This document shows, one piece after another, positions 1 through 6,163 of a DNA stretch of 7,990 nt. Each line of letters opens with the position of its first letter. Position 1 is the stretch's first letter. The position numbers and the translations under genes are program-made. The DNA lies in the NCBI GenBank assembly GCA_005888925.1, contig VBCP01000484.1, positions 1 through 7,990 of the forward strand. The letters are read 5' to 3'. This DNA is from Betaproteobacteria bacterium. Its GTDB lineage: Bacteria > Pseudomonadota > Gammaproteobacteria > Burkholderiales > SG8-39. The notes under the pieces are model-generated. The model did not search any database, had not been told where the DNA came from, and was given only the letters and a program-made list of their open reading frames with translations.

Positions 1-858
1 GGCACCAAGGAAATACGGGTCAAGATCAAGAGCGTGCAAAACACGCGCAAGATCACCAAGGCGATGGAGATGGTCGCGGCCTCCAAGATGCGCAAGGCGC
101 AGGAGCGCATGCGGCATGCGCGGCCCTACGGCGAGAAGATCCGCAACGTCGCCGCGCACATCTCGCACGCCAACCCGGAGTACCGCCACCCGTTCCTGGT
201 GGCGCGCGACACGGTGAAGCGCGTCGGCATCATCGTCATCACCACCGACAAGGGCCTGTGCGGCGCGCTCAACACCAACCTGCTGCGCATGGTGCTGGCG
301 CAATACAAGGAATGGCAGGGGCAGGGCGAGGAGGTCGACGTCTGCGCCATCGGCAACAAGGGCTTTGGCTTCATGCAGCGCCTGGGTGCGAACATCGTGT
401 CGCACGTCATCCAGCTCGGCGACCGCCCGCAGATGGACAAGCTGATCGGCGCGGTCAAGGTGATGCTCGACGGCTACGGCTCCGATCGCTTCGATCGCCT
501 GATGCTCGGCTACACGCGCTTCATCAACACCATGAAGCAGGAGCCGGTGATCGAGCAGCTGCTGCCGCTGTCGGGCGAGCGGCTCGGGGCCCCGGAGACG
601 GTATGGGACTACATCTATGAGCCCGAGGCACGCGCCGTGCTCGACCAGGTGATGACGCGCTACATCGAGGCGCTGATTTTCCAGGCCGTGTCGGAAAACA
701 TGGCCTCGGAACAATCGGCGCGCATGGTGGCGATGAAGTCGGCCTCGGATAACGCCGCCACGCTGATCGACGAGCTGACGCTGATCTACAACAAGAACCG
801 GCAGGCGGCGATCACCAAGGAACTTTCAGAAATCGTCGGCGGGGCGGCCGCCGTCTAG
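1..858 (+). CDS. atpG: F1Fo ATP synthase gamma subunit, 5' end cut by window edge
   Basis: This is the central rotor stalk of F1, which turns inside the alpha3beta3 ring and couples proton flow through Fo to ATP synthesis on the inner membrane. The frame is open from base 1 and reads GTKEIRVKIKSVQNTRKITK, which matches the family N-terminus, so only about two or three residues including the start codon are missing. The GTG at 34 is an internal Val codon and not the start. Visible landmarks are the N-terminal helix with KAMEMVAASKMRKAQ, the TDKGLCGALNTN segment (about residues 82-93 from the window edge) and the C-terminal helix ending SEIVGGAAAV, which packs in the alpha/beta hole. The 285 visible codons fit the usual length of about 287. 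The stop is TAG at 856-858, 17 bases before atpD. Upstream operon genes (atpA and others) are expected outside the window. Confidence 0.97.
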   Translation, partial: GTKEIRVKIKSVQNTRKITKAMEMVAASKMRKAQERMRHARPYGEKIRNVAAHISHANPEYRHPFLVARDTVKRVGIIVITTDKGLCGALNTNLLRMVLAQYKEWQGQGEEVDVCAIGNKGFGFMQRLGANIVSHVIQLGDRPQMDKLIGAVKVMLDGYGSDRFDRLMLGYTRFINTMKQEPVIEQLLPLSGERLGAPETVWDYIYEPEARAVLDQVMTRYIEALIFQAVSENMASEQSARMVAMKSASDNAATLIDELTLIYNKNRQAAITKELSEIVGGAAAV

Positions 859-865
859 GGAAACC

Positions 866-869
866 AGGA
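866..869 (+). promoter_or_regulatory. Ribosome binding site of atpD
   Basis: AGGA lies six bases before the ATG at 876, in the 17-base gap after atpG. It supports that ATG as the start of atpD. The gap has no room for a separate promoter, so atpD depends on the upstream operon transcript. Confidence 0.7.
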
Positions 870-875
870 AAACAT

Positions 876-2306
876 ATGGCACAAGCACAAGGCACCATCG
901 TCCAATGCATCGGCGCGGTCACCGACATCCAGTTCGACCGCGACAGCATGCCGGGCATCTATGACGCGCTCCTGCTGGTGGAGGATCCGAACAACCGGCT
1001 GGTCGAGAGGGAGCTCACCTTCGAGGTCGAGCAGCAGCTCGGCGACGGCGTGGTGCGCTGCATCGCGCTGGGCGCCTCCGACGGCCTGCGCCGCGGGATG
1101 AAGGTGACCGCGACCGGCGGGCCGATTTCGGTGCCGGTCGGCAAGGGCACCCTCGGCAGGATCATGAACGTGCTGGGCCGTCCGATCGACGACGGCGGCC
1201 CGATCAAGTCCGACAAGAAGCGCTCGATCCACCAGATCGCGCCCAAATTCGACGAACTCTCGCCTTCGGTGGAGCTGCTCGAGACGGGCATCAAGGTGAT
1301 CGACCTGATCTGCCCGTTCGCCAAGGGCGGCAAGATCGGTCTGTTCGGCGGCGCGGGCGTAGGCAAGACGGTGAACATGCTGGAGCTCATCAACAACATC
1401 GCCACGCAGCACTCGGGCCTTTCGGTATTCGCCGGCGTCGGCGAGCGCACGCGCGAGGGCAACGACTTCTATCACGAGATGATCGAGGCCGAGGTGGTGA
1501 AGCTCGACAAGCTCGAAGAATCGAAAGTGGCGATGGTGTTCGGCCAGATGAACGAGCCGCCGGGCAACCGCCTGCGCGTCGCGCTGACCGGTCTCACCAT
1601 GGCCGAGAGCTTCCGCGACGAGGGGCGCGACATCCTGTTCTTCGTCGACAACATCTACCGCTTTACCCTCGCCGGCACCGAGGTCTCGGCGCTCCTCGGC
1701 AGGATGCCCTCGGCGGTGGGCTACCAGCCGACGCTGGCGGAAGAAATGGGCCGCCTGCAGGAGCGCATCACCTCCACCAAGACCGGATCGATCACTTCCA
1801 TCCAGGCTGTGTACGTGCCCGCCGATGACCTCACCGATCCGTCGCCGGCGACCACCTTCGGCCACCTCGACGCCACCGTGGTGCTGTCGCGCGATATCGC
1901 GGCGCTGGGCATCTACCCGGCGGTCGATCCTCTGGACTCGACTTCGCGCCAGGTCGATCCGAACACCATCGGCGAAGAGCACTACAACACGACCCGCGCC
2001 GTGCAGGCGACCCTGCAGCGCTACAAGGAGCTGCGCGACATCATCGCCATCCTTGGCATGGACGAGCTTTCGCCCGAGGACAAGCTGGCCGTGGCGCGCG
2101 CCCGCAAGATCCAGCGCTTCCTGTCGCAGCCGTTCTCGGTGGCGAAGAACTTTACCGGCCAGGAGGGCAAGTACGTGGCGCTCAAGGACACGATCAAGGG
2201 CTTCAAGATGATCGTGAACGGCGAGTGCGACGCGCTGCCGGAGCAGGCCTTCTACATGGTCGGCGCCATCGAGGAAGCGTTCGAGAAGGCCAAGGCTCTG
2301 AAGTAA
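876..2306 (+). CDS. atpD: F1Fo ATP synthase beta subunit (catalytic)
   Basis: This is the catalytic subunit of F1; three copies bind ADP and phosphate and release ATP on the cytoplasmic side. The 476-residue product has the three expected parts: an N-terminal beta barrel (about 1-85), a nucleotide-binding domain and a C-terminal helical domain. Key motifs are intact: Walker A GGAGVGKT at 158-165, the catalytic Glu in GERTREGNDF at 190, the Walker B Asp in ILFFVD at 258, the ALLGRMPSAVGYQP segment, and the DELSPED loop at 396-402 that contacts gamma. The product is roughly 10-16 residues longer than the usual 460-466. The extra length seems to lie in two places: about residues 34-48 (EDPNNRLVEREL) and about 204-214 (EAEVVKLDKLEES). 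From memory, the second resembles a form seen in Comamonadaceae-type sequences. The segment VAKNFTGQEGKYV near 429-441 also departs from the common VAEVFTGSPGKYV. Confidence 0.98.
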   Translation: MAQAQGTIVQCIGAVTDIQFDRDSMPGIYDALLLVEDPNNRLVERELTFEVEQQLGDGVVRCIALGASDGLRRGMKVTATGGPISVPVGKGTLGRIMNVLGRPIDDGGPIKSDKKRSIHQIAPKFDELSPSVELLETGIKVIDLICPFAKGGKIGLFGGAGVGKTVNMLELINNIATQHSGLSVFAGVGERTREGNDFYHEMIEAEVVKLDKLEESKVAMVFGQMNEPPGNRLRVALTGLTMAESFRDEGRDILFFVDNIYRFTLAGTEVSALLGRMPSAVGYQPTLAEEMGRLQERITSTKTGSITSIQAVYVPADDLTDPSPATTFGHLDATVVLSRDIAALGIYPAVDPLDSTSRQVDPNTIGEEHYNTTRAVQATLQRYKELRDIIAILGMDELSPEDKLAVARARKIQRFLSQPFSVAKNFTGQEGKYVALKDTIKGFKMIVNGECDALPEQAFYMVGAIEEAFEKAKALK

Positions 2307-2728
2307 TGGCTAACGCCACCATCCACGTCGACGTCGTCAGTGCCGAGGAGGCGATCTACTCGGGCGAGGCCGAGTTCGTCGTCCTGCCGGGCGAGGCCGG
2401 GGAGCTGGGCATCTACCCGCGCCACACGCCGCTCATCACGCGCATCAAGCCCGGCGCGGTGCGCATCACCCCCGCGGGCGGCGGCGAGGAGCAGCTGATT
2501 TTCGTCGCCGGCGGCATCCTGGAAGTGCAGCCCAAGGTGATCACCGTGCTCGCCGACACGGCGATCCGCGGCGCGGATCTCGACGAGGCGAAGGCAGCCG
2601 AGGCGCTCAAGCGCGCGGAGGAAGCGCGCCGCAGCGCCAAGGACAAGCAGGAGATCGCCACGGTGGAAAGCGAGCTGGCGATGCTGGCGGCGCAGCTCGC
2701 GGCGATTCGCAAGCTGCGGAAAAAATAA
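2306..2728 (+). CDS. atpC: F1Fo ATP synthase epsilon subunit
   Basis: This subunit binds the foot of gamma and the c-ring. In bacteria its C-terminal helices can extend to inhibit ATP hydrolysis. The 140-residue product has the normal length and two-domain layout: an N-terminal beta sandwich (about 1-88) containing LPGEAGELGIYPRHTPLIT and FVAGGILEVQP, then an Ala/Glu/Lys-rich helical hairpin (about 93-140) ending in KLRKK. The ATG at 2306 overlaps the atpD stop (TAATG), so translation is probably coupled; AAGG-type purine runs just upstream inside atpD could serve as the ribosome binding site. The same frame stays open upstream into atpD (GTG or ATG codons from about 2225), but only the 2306 start gives the family N-terminus. 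It is the last gene of the operon here. Confidence 0.96.
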   Translation: MANATIHVDVVSAEEAIYSGEAEFVVLPGEAGELGIYPRHTPLITRIKPGAVRITPAGGGEEQLIFVAGGILEVQPKVITVLADTAIRGADLDEAKAAEALKRAEEARRSAKDKQEIATVESELAMLAAQLAAIRKLRKK

Positions 2729-2819
2729 AGCGTCACAGCGGTTTAGCTACGCACTGTCGCAATTGCCCGACTCGGAAATTCTTCCTGACGTGTGGCGAAA
2801 TAGTCCGCCAAGACCACGG

Positions 2820-2848
2820 CGGGCCTGCAATGTCTCCGGCCCGGTTTT
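2820..2848 (+). terminator. Possible intrinsic terminator of the atp operon
   Basis: CGGGCC (2820-2825) pairs perfectly with GGCCCG (2838-2843) across a 12-base loop, and TTTT (2845-2848) follows after one base. The position about 90 bases after atpC is right for the end of the operon. The stem has only six pairs and the T run is short, so termination may be weak or Rho-assisted. Confidence 0.4.
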
Positions 2849-2870
2849 GAAACAATCACGGGACCCAAGC

Positions 2871-2875
2871 AGGAG
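2871..2875 (+). promoter_or_regulatory. Ribosome binding site of the short gene at 2881
   Basis: AGGAG sits five bases before the ATG at 2881. It is among the best Shine-Dalgarno matches in the window and is the main reason to believe that the short reading frame starting there was a real gene. Confidence 0.65.
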
Positions 2876-2880
2876 ATTGC

Positions 2881-3043
2881 ATGAAACATATTCTCGATTC
2901 CGACTTCCGCTATCGTCCGAGCTTCGACACGGACGTGAAAGGCGAAGGAGCAGCAGGCGAAGGATCGCCAGAGCAAGCATCCCGAGGTCCAGGTCAGGGT
3001 CCTCAAGCTCGAGCAGCTGAAGAAGGCGAGCAGCAGCACCTAG
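2881..3043 (+). pseudogene. Short uncharacterised gene with an apparent frameshift near 2941
   Basis: I do not recognise the function. Translation from the ATG at 2881 begins MKHILDSDFRYRPSFDTDVK in frame 1. After about 2940 frame 1 loses coding character: only 11 of 33 codons end in G or C, and the product turns into low-complexity Gly/Ala/Glu/Gln. Frame 2 from 2942 has 31 of 33 codons ending in G or C, reads AKEQQAKDRQSKHPEVQV then RVLKLEQLKKASSST, and stops at TAG 3041-3043. Dropping one base around 2941 would join the halves into a charged 53-residue protein, probably soluble and helical in its second half. Frame 2 cannot extend upstream because of TGA at 2936-2938, and it has no good start of its own. 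The break may be a true mutation, a sequencing or assembly error, or less likely +1 slippage (tRNA-Lys could re-pair from AAA to AAG at 2938-2941). Uninterrupted frame 1 would run to 3252 inside glpD, which is implausible. Confidence 0.6.
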
Positions 3044-3095
3044 TCAGGCTCGCCGGTCCCCGGGGCGGGTTCGGCGTCCCCCGGGCCGCTTCCGC

Positions 3096-3101
3096 TATAG
3101 T
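3096..3101 (+). promoter_or_regulatory. Possible -10 element for glpD
   Basis: TATAGT matches the sigma-70 -10 consensus at five of six positions and ends nine bases before the GTG at 3111. No good -35 hexamer is visible at the usual spacing. If used, transcription would begin about two to four bases before the start codon, giving a nearly leaderless mRNA. This would fit the lack of a Shine-Dalgarno sequence there. Confidence 0.4.
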
Positions 3102-3110
3102 CCCCGCGGG

Positions 3111-4559
3111 GTGGTCTACGATCTGCTGGTCATCGGCGGCGGCATCAACGGCGCCGGCATCGCGCGCGACGCGGCCGGCCGCGGCCTGTCGACGATCCTC
3201 GTCGAGCGCGGCGACCTGGCGAGCGCCACGTCGTCCTCGTCCTCCAAGCTGATCCACGGCGGGCTGCGCTACCTCGAGCAGTACGAGTTCCGCCTGGTGG
3301 CCGAAGCGCTCGCCGAGCGCGAGATCCTGCTGCGCGTGGCGGGTCATCTCGCTTGGCCCCTGCGCTTCGTCATTCCCCATGTACCCGAACTGCGCCCGCG
3401 CTGGATGATCCGCGTGGGGCTCTTTCTCTACGATCACCTTGCACGCCGCTCGGTCCTGCCCGGGTCGCAGGCCGTGCGCCTGGATGCACCGCCGTACTCC
3501 TCTGGACTGCGCTCGAGGCTCAAGCATGGCTTCATCTACTCAGACTGCCGGGTGGACGACTCGCGCCTGGTGGTCGCCAACGCGTCGGACGCGCGGCGCC
3601 ACGGTGCCCGCGTGTTGGTGCGCACCGAATGCACTTCGGCGCGGCGCGACGGGACCCTGTGGCGCGCGCGGTTGTCGAACGGCGAGGAGATCGAGGCGCG
3701 CGCCATCGCCAACGCCGCGGGTCCCTGGGTCAAGCAGGTGCTGAACGATCGACTCGGCCAGCCCAGCCGCGACGCGGTGCGGCTGGTGAAGGGCAGCCAC
3801 ATCGTGCTTCCCAAGCTCTATGAAGGCGATCACGCCTTCGTCCTGCAAAACGACGATGGCCGCGTCGTTTTCATCATTCCCTACGAAGAACGCTTCACCC
3901 TGGTCGGCACTACCGACGTGCCGGTCGGTGAAGCCCAGAGCCCGCAAGCGAGCGAGGAGGAGGTGCGCTATCTGTGCGCGGCCGCGAGCCGCTATCTCGA
4001 GCGGCCGGTCGAAGCATCGCAGGTACGCTGGCGCTATGCCGGAGTGCGGCCGCTCTACGACGACGGGGCGGCGAACCCCTCCGCCGTCACGCGCGACTAC
4101 ACCCTTCGGCTGGACCATGACGCTGGTACGGCGCCGGTGTTGTCGGTGTTCGGTGGCAAGATCACCACTTACCGGCATCTGGCCGAGCAGGCGCTTGAAA
4201 AGCTGAGCCCGTATTTCCCCGGGATAAAAGGCGCGTGGACGACCCACAGGCCGCTGCCGGGAAGCGAGTTCGCCACGCGCGCCGCGGCACGCCACGACGT
4301 ATTCGAGCGCTATCGCGATCTTCCGGAGCTGGTCGTGCGCGGTGTCTTCCGCCGCCATGGCATCGAAGCGCCCGAGGTGCTCGGCGATGGCCAGGTCGGC
4401 GAACACTACGGCGCTGGGCTCACCGAACGTGAAGTGCAGCATTTCCTCGAGCGCGAGTGGGCGAGCTCGGCGGACGACGTGCTATGGCGCCGCACGAAGT
4501 GCGGACTGCACATGACCGAGGCGCAGCGCCAGCGCGTCGCTCAGGTCATCGGGCGTTGA
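3111..4559 (+). CDS. glpD: Aerobic glycerol-3-phosphate dehydrogenase (FAD, quinone-linked)
   Basis: GlpD oxidises sn-glycerol 3-phosphate to dihydroxyacetone phosphate at the inner membrane and passes electrons through FAD to quinone, linking glycerol and phospholipid breakdown to respiration. The 482-residue product has an N-terminal Rossmann FAD site (VIGGGINGAG at 7-16), the SSSSSKLIHGGLRYLE segment (41-56) and NAAGPWVKQ (201-209). It also has KGSHIVLP (227-234), VGTTDVP (265-271) and GVRPLYDD (311-318), whose Arg 313 aligns with a substrate-binding Arg in E. coli GlpD. VFGGKITTYRHLAE (346-359) and the C-terminal DDVLWRRTKCGL complete the family pattern. The similarity is spread along the whole protein, and the C-terminus is about 20 residues shorter than in E. 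coli (501). The GTG start is chosen because it puts the FAD motif at the usual distance; no ATG or clear ribosome binding site lies upstream. No glpK, glpF or glpR is present in the window. The gene is coupled to the downstream phosphatase by a 4-base overlap. Confidence 0.94.
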   Translation: MVYDLLVIGGGINGAGIARDAAGRGLSTILVERGDLASATSSSSSKLIHGGLRYLEQYEFRLVAEALAEREILLRVAGHLAWPLRFVIPHVPELRPRWMIRVGLFLYDHLARRSVLPGSQAVRLDAPPYSSGLRSRLKHGFIYSDCRVDDSRLVVANASDARRHGARVLVRTECTSARRDGTLWRARLSNGEEIEARAIANAAGPWVKQVLNDRLGQPSRDAVRLVKGSHIVLPKLYEGDHAFVLQNDDGRVVFIIPYEERFTLVGTTDVPVGEAQSPQASEEEVRYLCAAASRYLERPVEASQVRWRYAGVRPLYDDGAANPSAVTRDYTLRLDHDAGTAPVLSVFGGKITTYRHLAEQALEKLSPYFPGIKGAWTTHRPLPGSEFATRAAARHDVFERYRDLPELVVRGVFRRHGIEAPEVLGDGQVGEHYGAGLTEREVQHFLEREWASSADDVLWRRTKCGLHMTEAQRQRVAQVIGR

Positions 4560-5329
4560 AAGCGCTCGCCGAGCTCGACTACCGCGCGGTGCGCGCGGTG
4601 CTTTTCGACATCGATGACACGCTCAGCACCGCGGGCAAGCTCACCGCGCAGGCCTATGCTGCGCTCGAGCGGCTGCAGGCAGCCGGCAAACGTGCAGTAG
4701 CGGTCACCGGCCGCCCGGCCGGGTGGTGCGACCACATCGCGCGCATGTGGCCGGTGGACGCGGTAGTCGGCGAGAACGGTGCCTTCTATTTTCTGTTCCG
4801 CGGACATCTGGAAAAGCGCTATCGCGACCTGCCCGAGCTGCGCGCTCGCAACCGCGAACAGCTGGCGAAGATCGCGCAGGACATTCTCGCCGCCGTGCCT
4901 GGCTGCGCCATCGCGTCCGATCAGGCATACCGCGAGACTGACCTCGCGATCGATTATTGCGAGGACGTGCCGCCCCTGCCGCTGGCGGCCGCGGAGCGCA
5001 TCGCCGCCCTGATGCGCCAGGCCGGCTTGCGCGCCAAGCTGAGTTCGATCCACGTCAACGGCTGGTTCGGCGACTACGACAAGCTCGCCACGACGCGCGA
5101 GCTTTTCCGCGAGCAGTTTGCGATGGACCTCGACAGCGACCGGGACGCGGTGGTCTACATCGGCGATTCGCCGAACGATGCGCCGATGTTCGAGTTCTTT
5201 CCCAGATCCGTCGGCGTGGCCAACGTGCGGCGCTTTGCCGGCGCCCTGCCGTCCGCGCCGAAATACATCACCGGCGCGGGCTGCGGCGCGGGCTTCGCAG
5301 AGCTCGTAGCGCACCTGCTGCGCGCCTGA
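4556..5329 (+). CDS. HAD-superfamily hydrolase, probable Cof/IIB-type phosphatase
   Basis: This is a predicted cytoplasmic, Mg-dependent phosphatase; the substrate is unknown. From TTG at 4556 the product is 257 residues, beginning MKALAELDYRAV. All four HAD motifs are visible: motif I LFDIDDT with nucleophile Asp 18 and acid/base Asp 20; motif II AVTGRP with Thr 51; motif III Lys 176 in GDYDKLATTREL; and motif IV YIGDSPNDAPMFEFF with Asp 204 and Asp 208. The long insert between motifs II and III (about 75-165) is where a IIB-type cap would sit. The frame is open upstream into glpD (ATG at 4457 would give 290 residues), but that extension is Arg-rich out-of-frame glpD sequence. TTG at 4556 overlaps the glpD stop (TTGA), and AGGT at 4543-4546 could be its ribosome binding site. 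GTG at 4589 or 4598 is too close to motif I. The coupling to glpD hints at a sugar- or polyol-phosphate substrate, which is inference. Confidence 0.88.
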   Translation: MKALAELDYRAVRAVLFDIDDTLSTAGKLTAQAYAALERLQAAGKRAVAVTGRPAGWCDHIARMWPVDAVVGENGAFYFLFRGHLEKRYRDLPELRARNREQLAKIAQDILAAVPGCAIASDQAYRETDLAIDYCEDVPPLPLAAAERIAALMRQAGLRAKLSSIHVNGWFGDYDKLATTRELFREQFAMDLDSDRDAVVYIGDSPNDAPMFEFFPRSVGVANVRRFAGALPSAPKYITGAGCGAGFAELVAHLLRA

Positions 5330-6120
5330 TGGAGTGGGCGGCCTATCTCGGCATCGGCGTCCTCGTCGGCTTCGCCGCCGGGCTTTTGGGCATCGGCGGC
5401 GGCGTGGTGATGGTGCCGCTCCTCGTGCTGGTGTTCAGCGCGCACGGCCTGCCCTCCGAGCATATCCTTCACCTTGCGCTCGGCACGGCGATCGCCGCGA
5501 TCGTGTTCACCTCGATCGCGAGCATGCGAGCCCACCATGCGCATGGCGCCGTCGACTGGCGTATCGCGCGCGCCATGTCGCCCGGCATGCTGGTCGGATC
5601 GTTCGCCGCCGCGCTGCTCGCGGGGTCCATCCCGACCCGTCCGCTGGCCGTGCTCTTCACGGCACTCGTCATCTACGCAGCCACGCAGATCCTGCTCGAC
5701 ATCAAGCCTGCGACCACGCGCGATCTGCCCGGCCCGGCCGGGATGTTCGCCGCCGGCGCCGCGATCGGCGCCCTATCCAGCCTGCTCGCCGCGGGCGGCG
5801 CCTTTCTGACCATCCCATTTCTCGCGTGGTGCAAGGTGCCGCTACGTCGGGCAATCGGTACTGCAGCCGCAAATGGACTGCCGATCGCGCTCGCCGGCAC
5901 TGCGGGCTACGTGCTGCATGGACTGAGGGTCCCGGGCCTGCCCGCGCCTAGTCTGGGCTATGTCTATCTGCCGGCGCTGGGACTGGTGGTGGCGACGAGC
6001 ATGCTGGCCGCGCCGCTCGGCGCGCGGCTCGCGCACCGCTTGCCCGTCAAGCAACTGCGCGTGGTGTTCGCAGTGCTGCTGTACGTTTTCGCGCTGCGCA
6101 TGCTCATCGGCGTCTGGTAG
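5329..6120 (+). CDS. TauE/SafE-family membrane permease (putative anion or sulfite exporter)
   Basis: The 263-residue product is almost entirely hydrophobic and looks like an integral inner-membrane protein of the TauE/SafE family (formerly DUF81), whose members are linked to export of sulfite, sulfonates or other small organic anions. The typical repeated pattern is present: a Gly-rich motif GLLGIGGGVVMVPLL at 18-32 in the first half, echoed by LLAAGGAFLTIPFL at 152-165 and RRAIGTAAANGLP at 173-185 in the second. About eight membrane segments can be placed, around 5-36, 48-66, 84-100, 104-123, 136-164, 181-197, 210-230 and 243-262. The length is normal for the family. The ATG at 5329 overlaps the phosphatase stop by one base (TGATG), so the gene is probably translated as part of the glpD unit. 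The substrate cannot be read from the sequence. Confidence 0.9.
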   Translation: MEWAAYLGIGVLVGFAAGLLGIGGGVVMVPLLVLVFSAHGLPSEHILHLALGTAIAAIVFTSIASMRAHHAHGAVDWRIARAMSPGMLVGSFAAALLAGSIPTRPLAVLFTALVIYAATQILLDIKPATTRDLPGPAGMFAAGAAIGALSSLLAAGGAFLTIPFLAWCKVPLRRAIGTAAANGLPIALAGTAGYVLHGLRVPGLPAPSLGYVYLPALGLVVATSMLAAPLGARLAHRLPVKQLRVVFAVLLYVFALRMLIGVW

Positions 6121-6124
6121 ATCG

Positions 6125-6145
6125 GCGCGCTAAACTGCGCGCTTT
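6125..6145 (+). promoter_or_regulatory. Inverted repeat with a -10-like loop between the permease and CoA-transferase genes
   Basis: GCGCGC (6125-6130) and GCGCGC (6137-6142) flank TAAACT (6131-6136), and TTT follows at 6143-6145. TAAACT resembles a sigma-70 -10 hexamer and would place a start site about 20 bases before the GTG at 6164. The same bases form a six-pair GC hairpin with a short T tail, which could end the upstream transcript. No clear -35 is visible. Either role, or both, is possible. Confidence 0.35.
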
Positions 6146-6163
6146 CCATCGTCAGCGCGGAAC

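Larger units (their letters stand above)
2729..3110 (+). other. Intergenic region between the atp operon and glpD
   Basis: These 382 bases separate the atp operon from the next full-length gene. The first 90 bases (2729-2819) show no coding bias, no convincing promoter and only short 5-bp inverted repeats (TGGCG/CGCCA at about 2793-2810, CCGCC/GGCGG just after). The region then holds the possible terminator at 2820-2848, the frame-broken short gene at 2881-3043 and the -10-like element before glpD at 3096. Bases 2729-2880 are less G/C-rich than the flanking genes. Confidence 0.6.

Noticed and set aside
34..36. GTG at 34 as the start of atpG
   Set aside because: The codons before it encode the conserved family N-terminus (GTKEIRVKIKS), so the true start lies just outside the window.
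855..1982. Long open frame of 375 codons on the - strand opposite atpD
   Set aside because: It mirrors the codon bias of atpD; the product is rich in Arg, His, Asp and Ala, has no recognisable domain and covers a highly conserved gene. Such shadows are expected in high-GC DNA.
3055..3087. GC-rich imperfect hairpin before glpD that could end the short gene's transcript
   Set aside because: The pairing needs a wobble and a two-base bulge, there is no T run after it, and runs of C and G in this composition give such pairings by chance.
2941..3252. Continuation of frame 1 from the short gene into the start of glpD
   Set aside because: Third-position G/C falls to about one third, the product becomes low-complexity, and the last 140 bases overlap the conserved FAD-binding region of glpD.
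3540..4442. Open frame of 300 codons on the - strand opposite glpD
   Set aside because: It is a shadow of a well-supported gene, with no ribosome binding site or family motif.
4457..4555. Upstream extension of the HAD phosphatase to an ATG at 4457
   Set aside because: The extra 33 residues are read out of frame through the conserved end of glpD and do not resemble a HAD N-terminus; TTG at 4556 gives the normal length and a typical coupled overlap.
4957..5328. Upstream extension of the TauE/SafE frame into the phosphatase gene
   Set aside because: The extension is Arg-rich shadow translation; the ATG at 5329 starts directly at the first membrane segment and overlaps the preceding stop.
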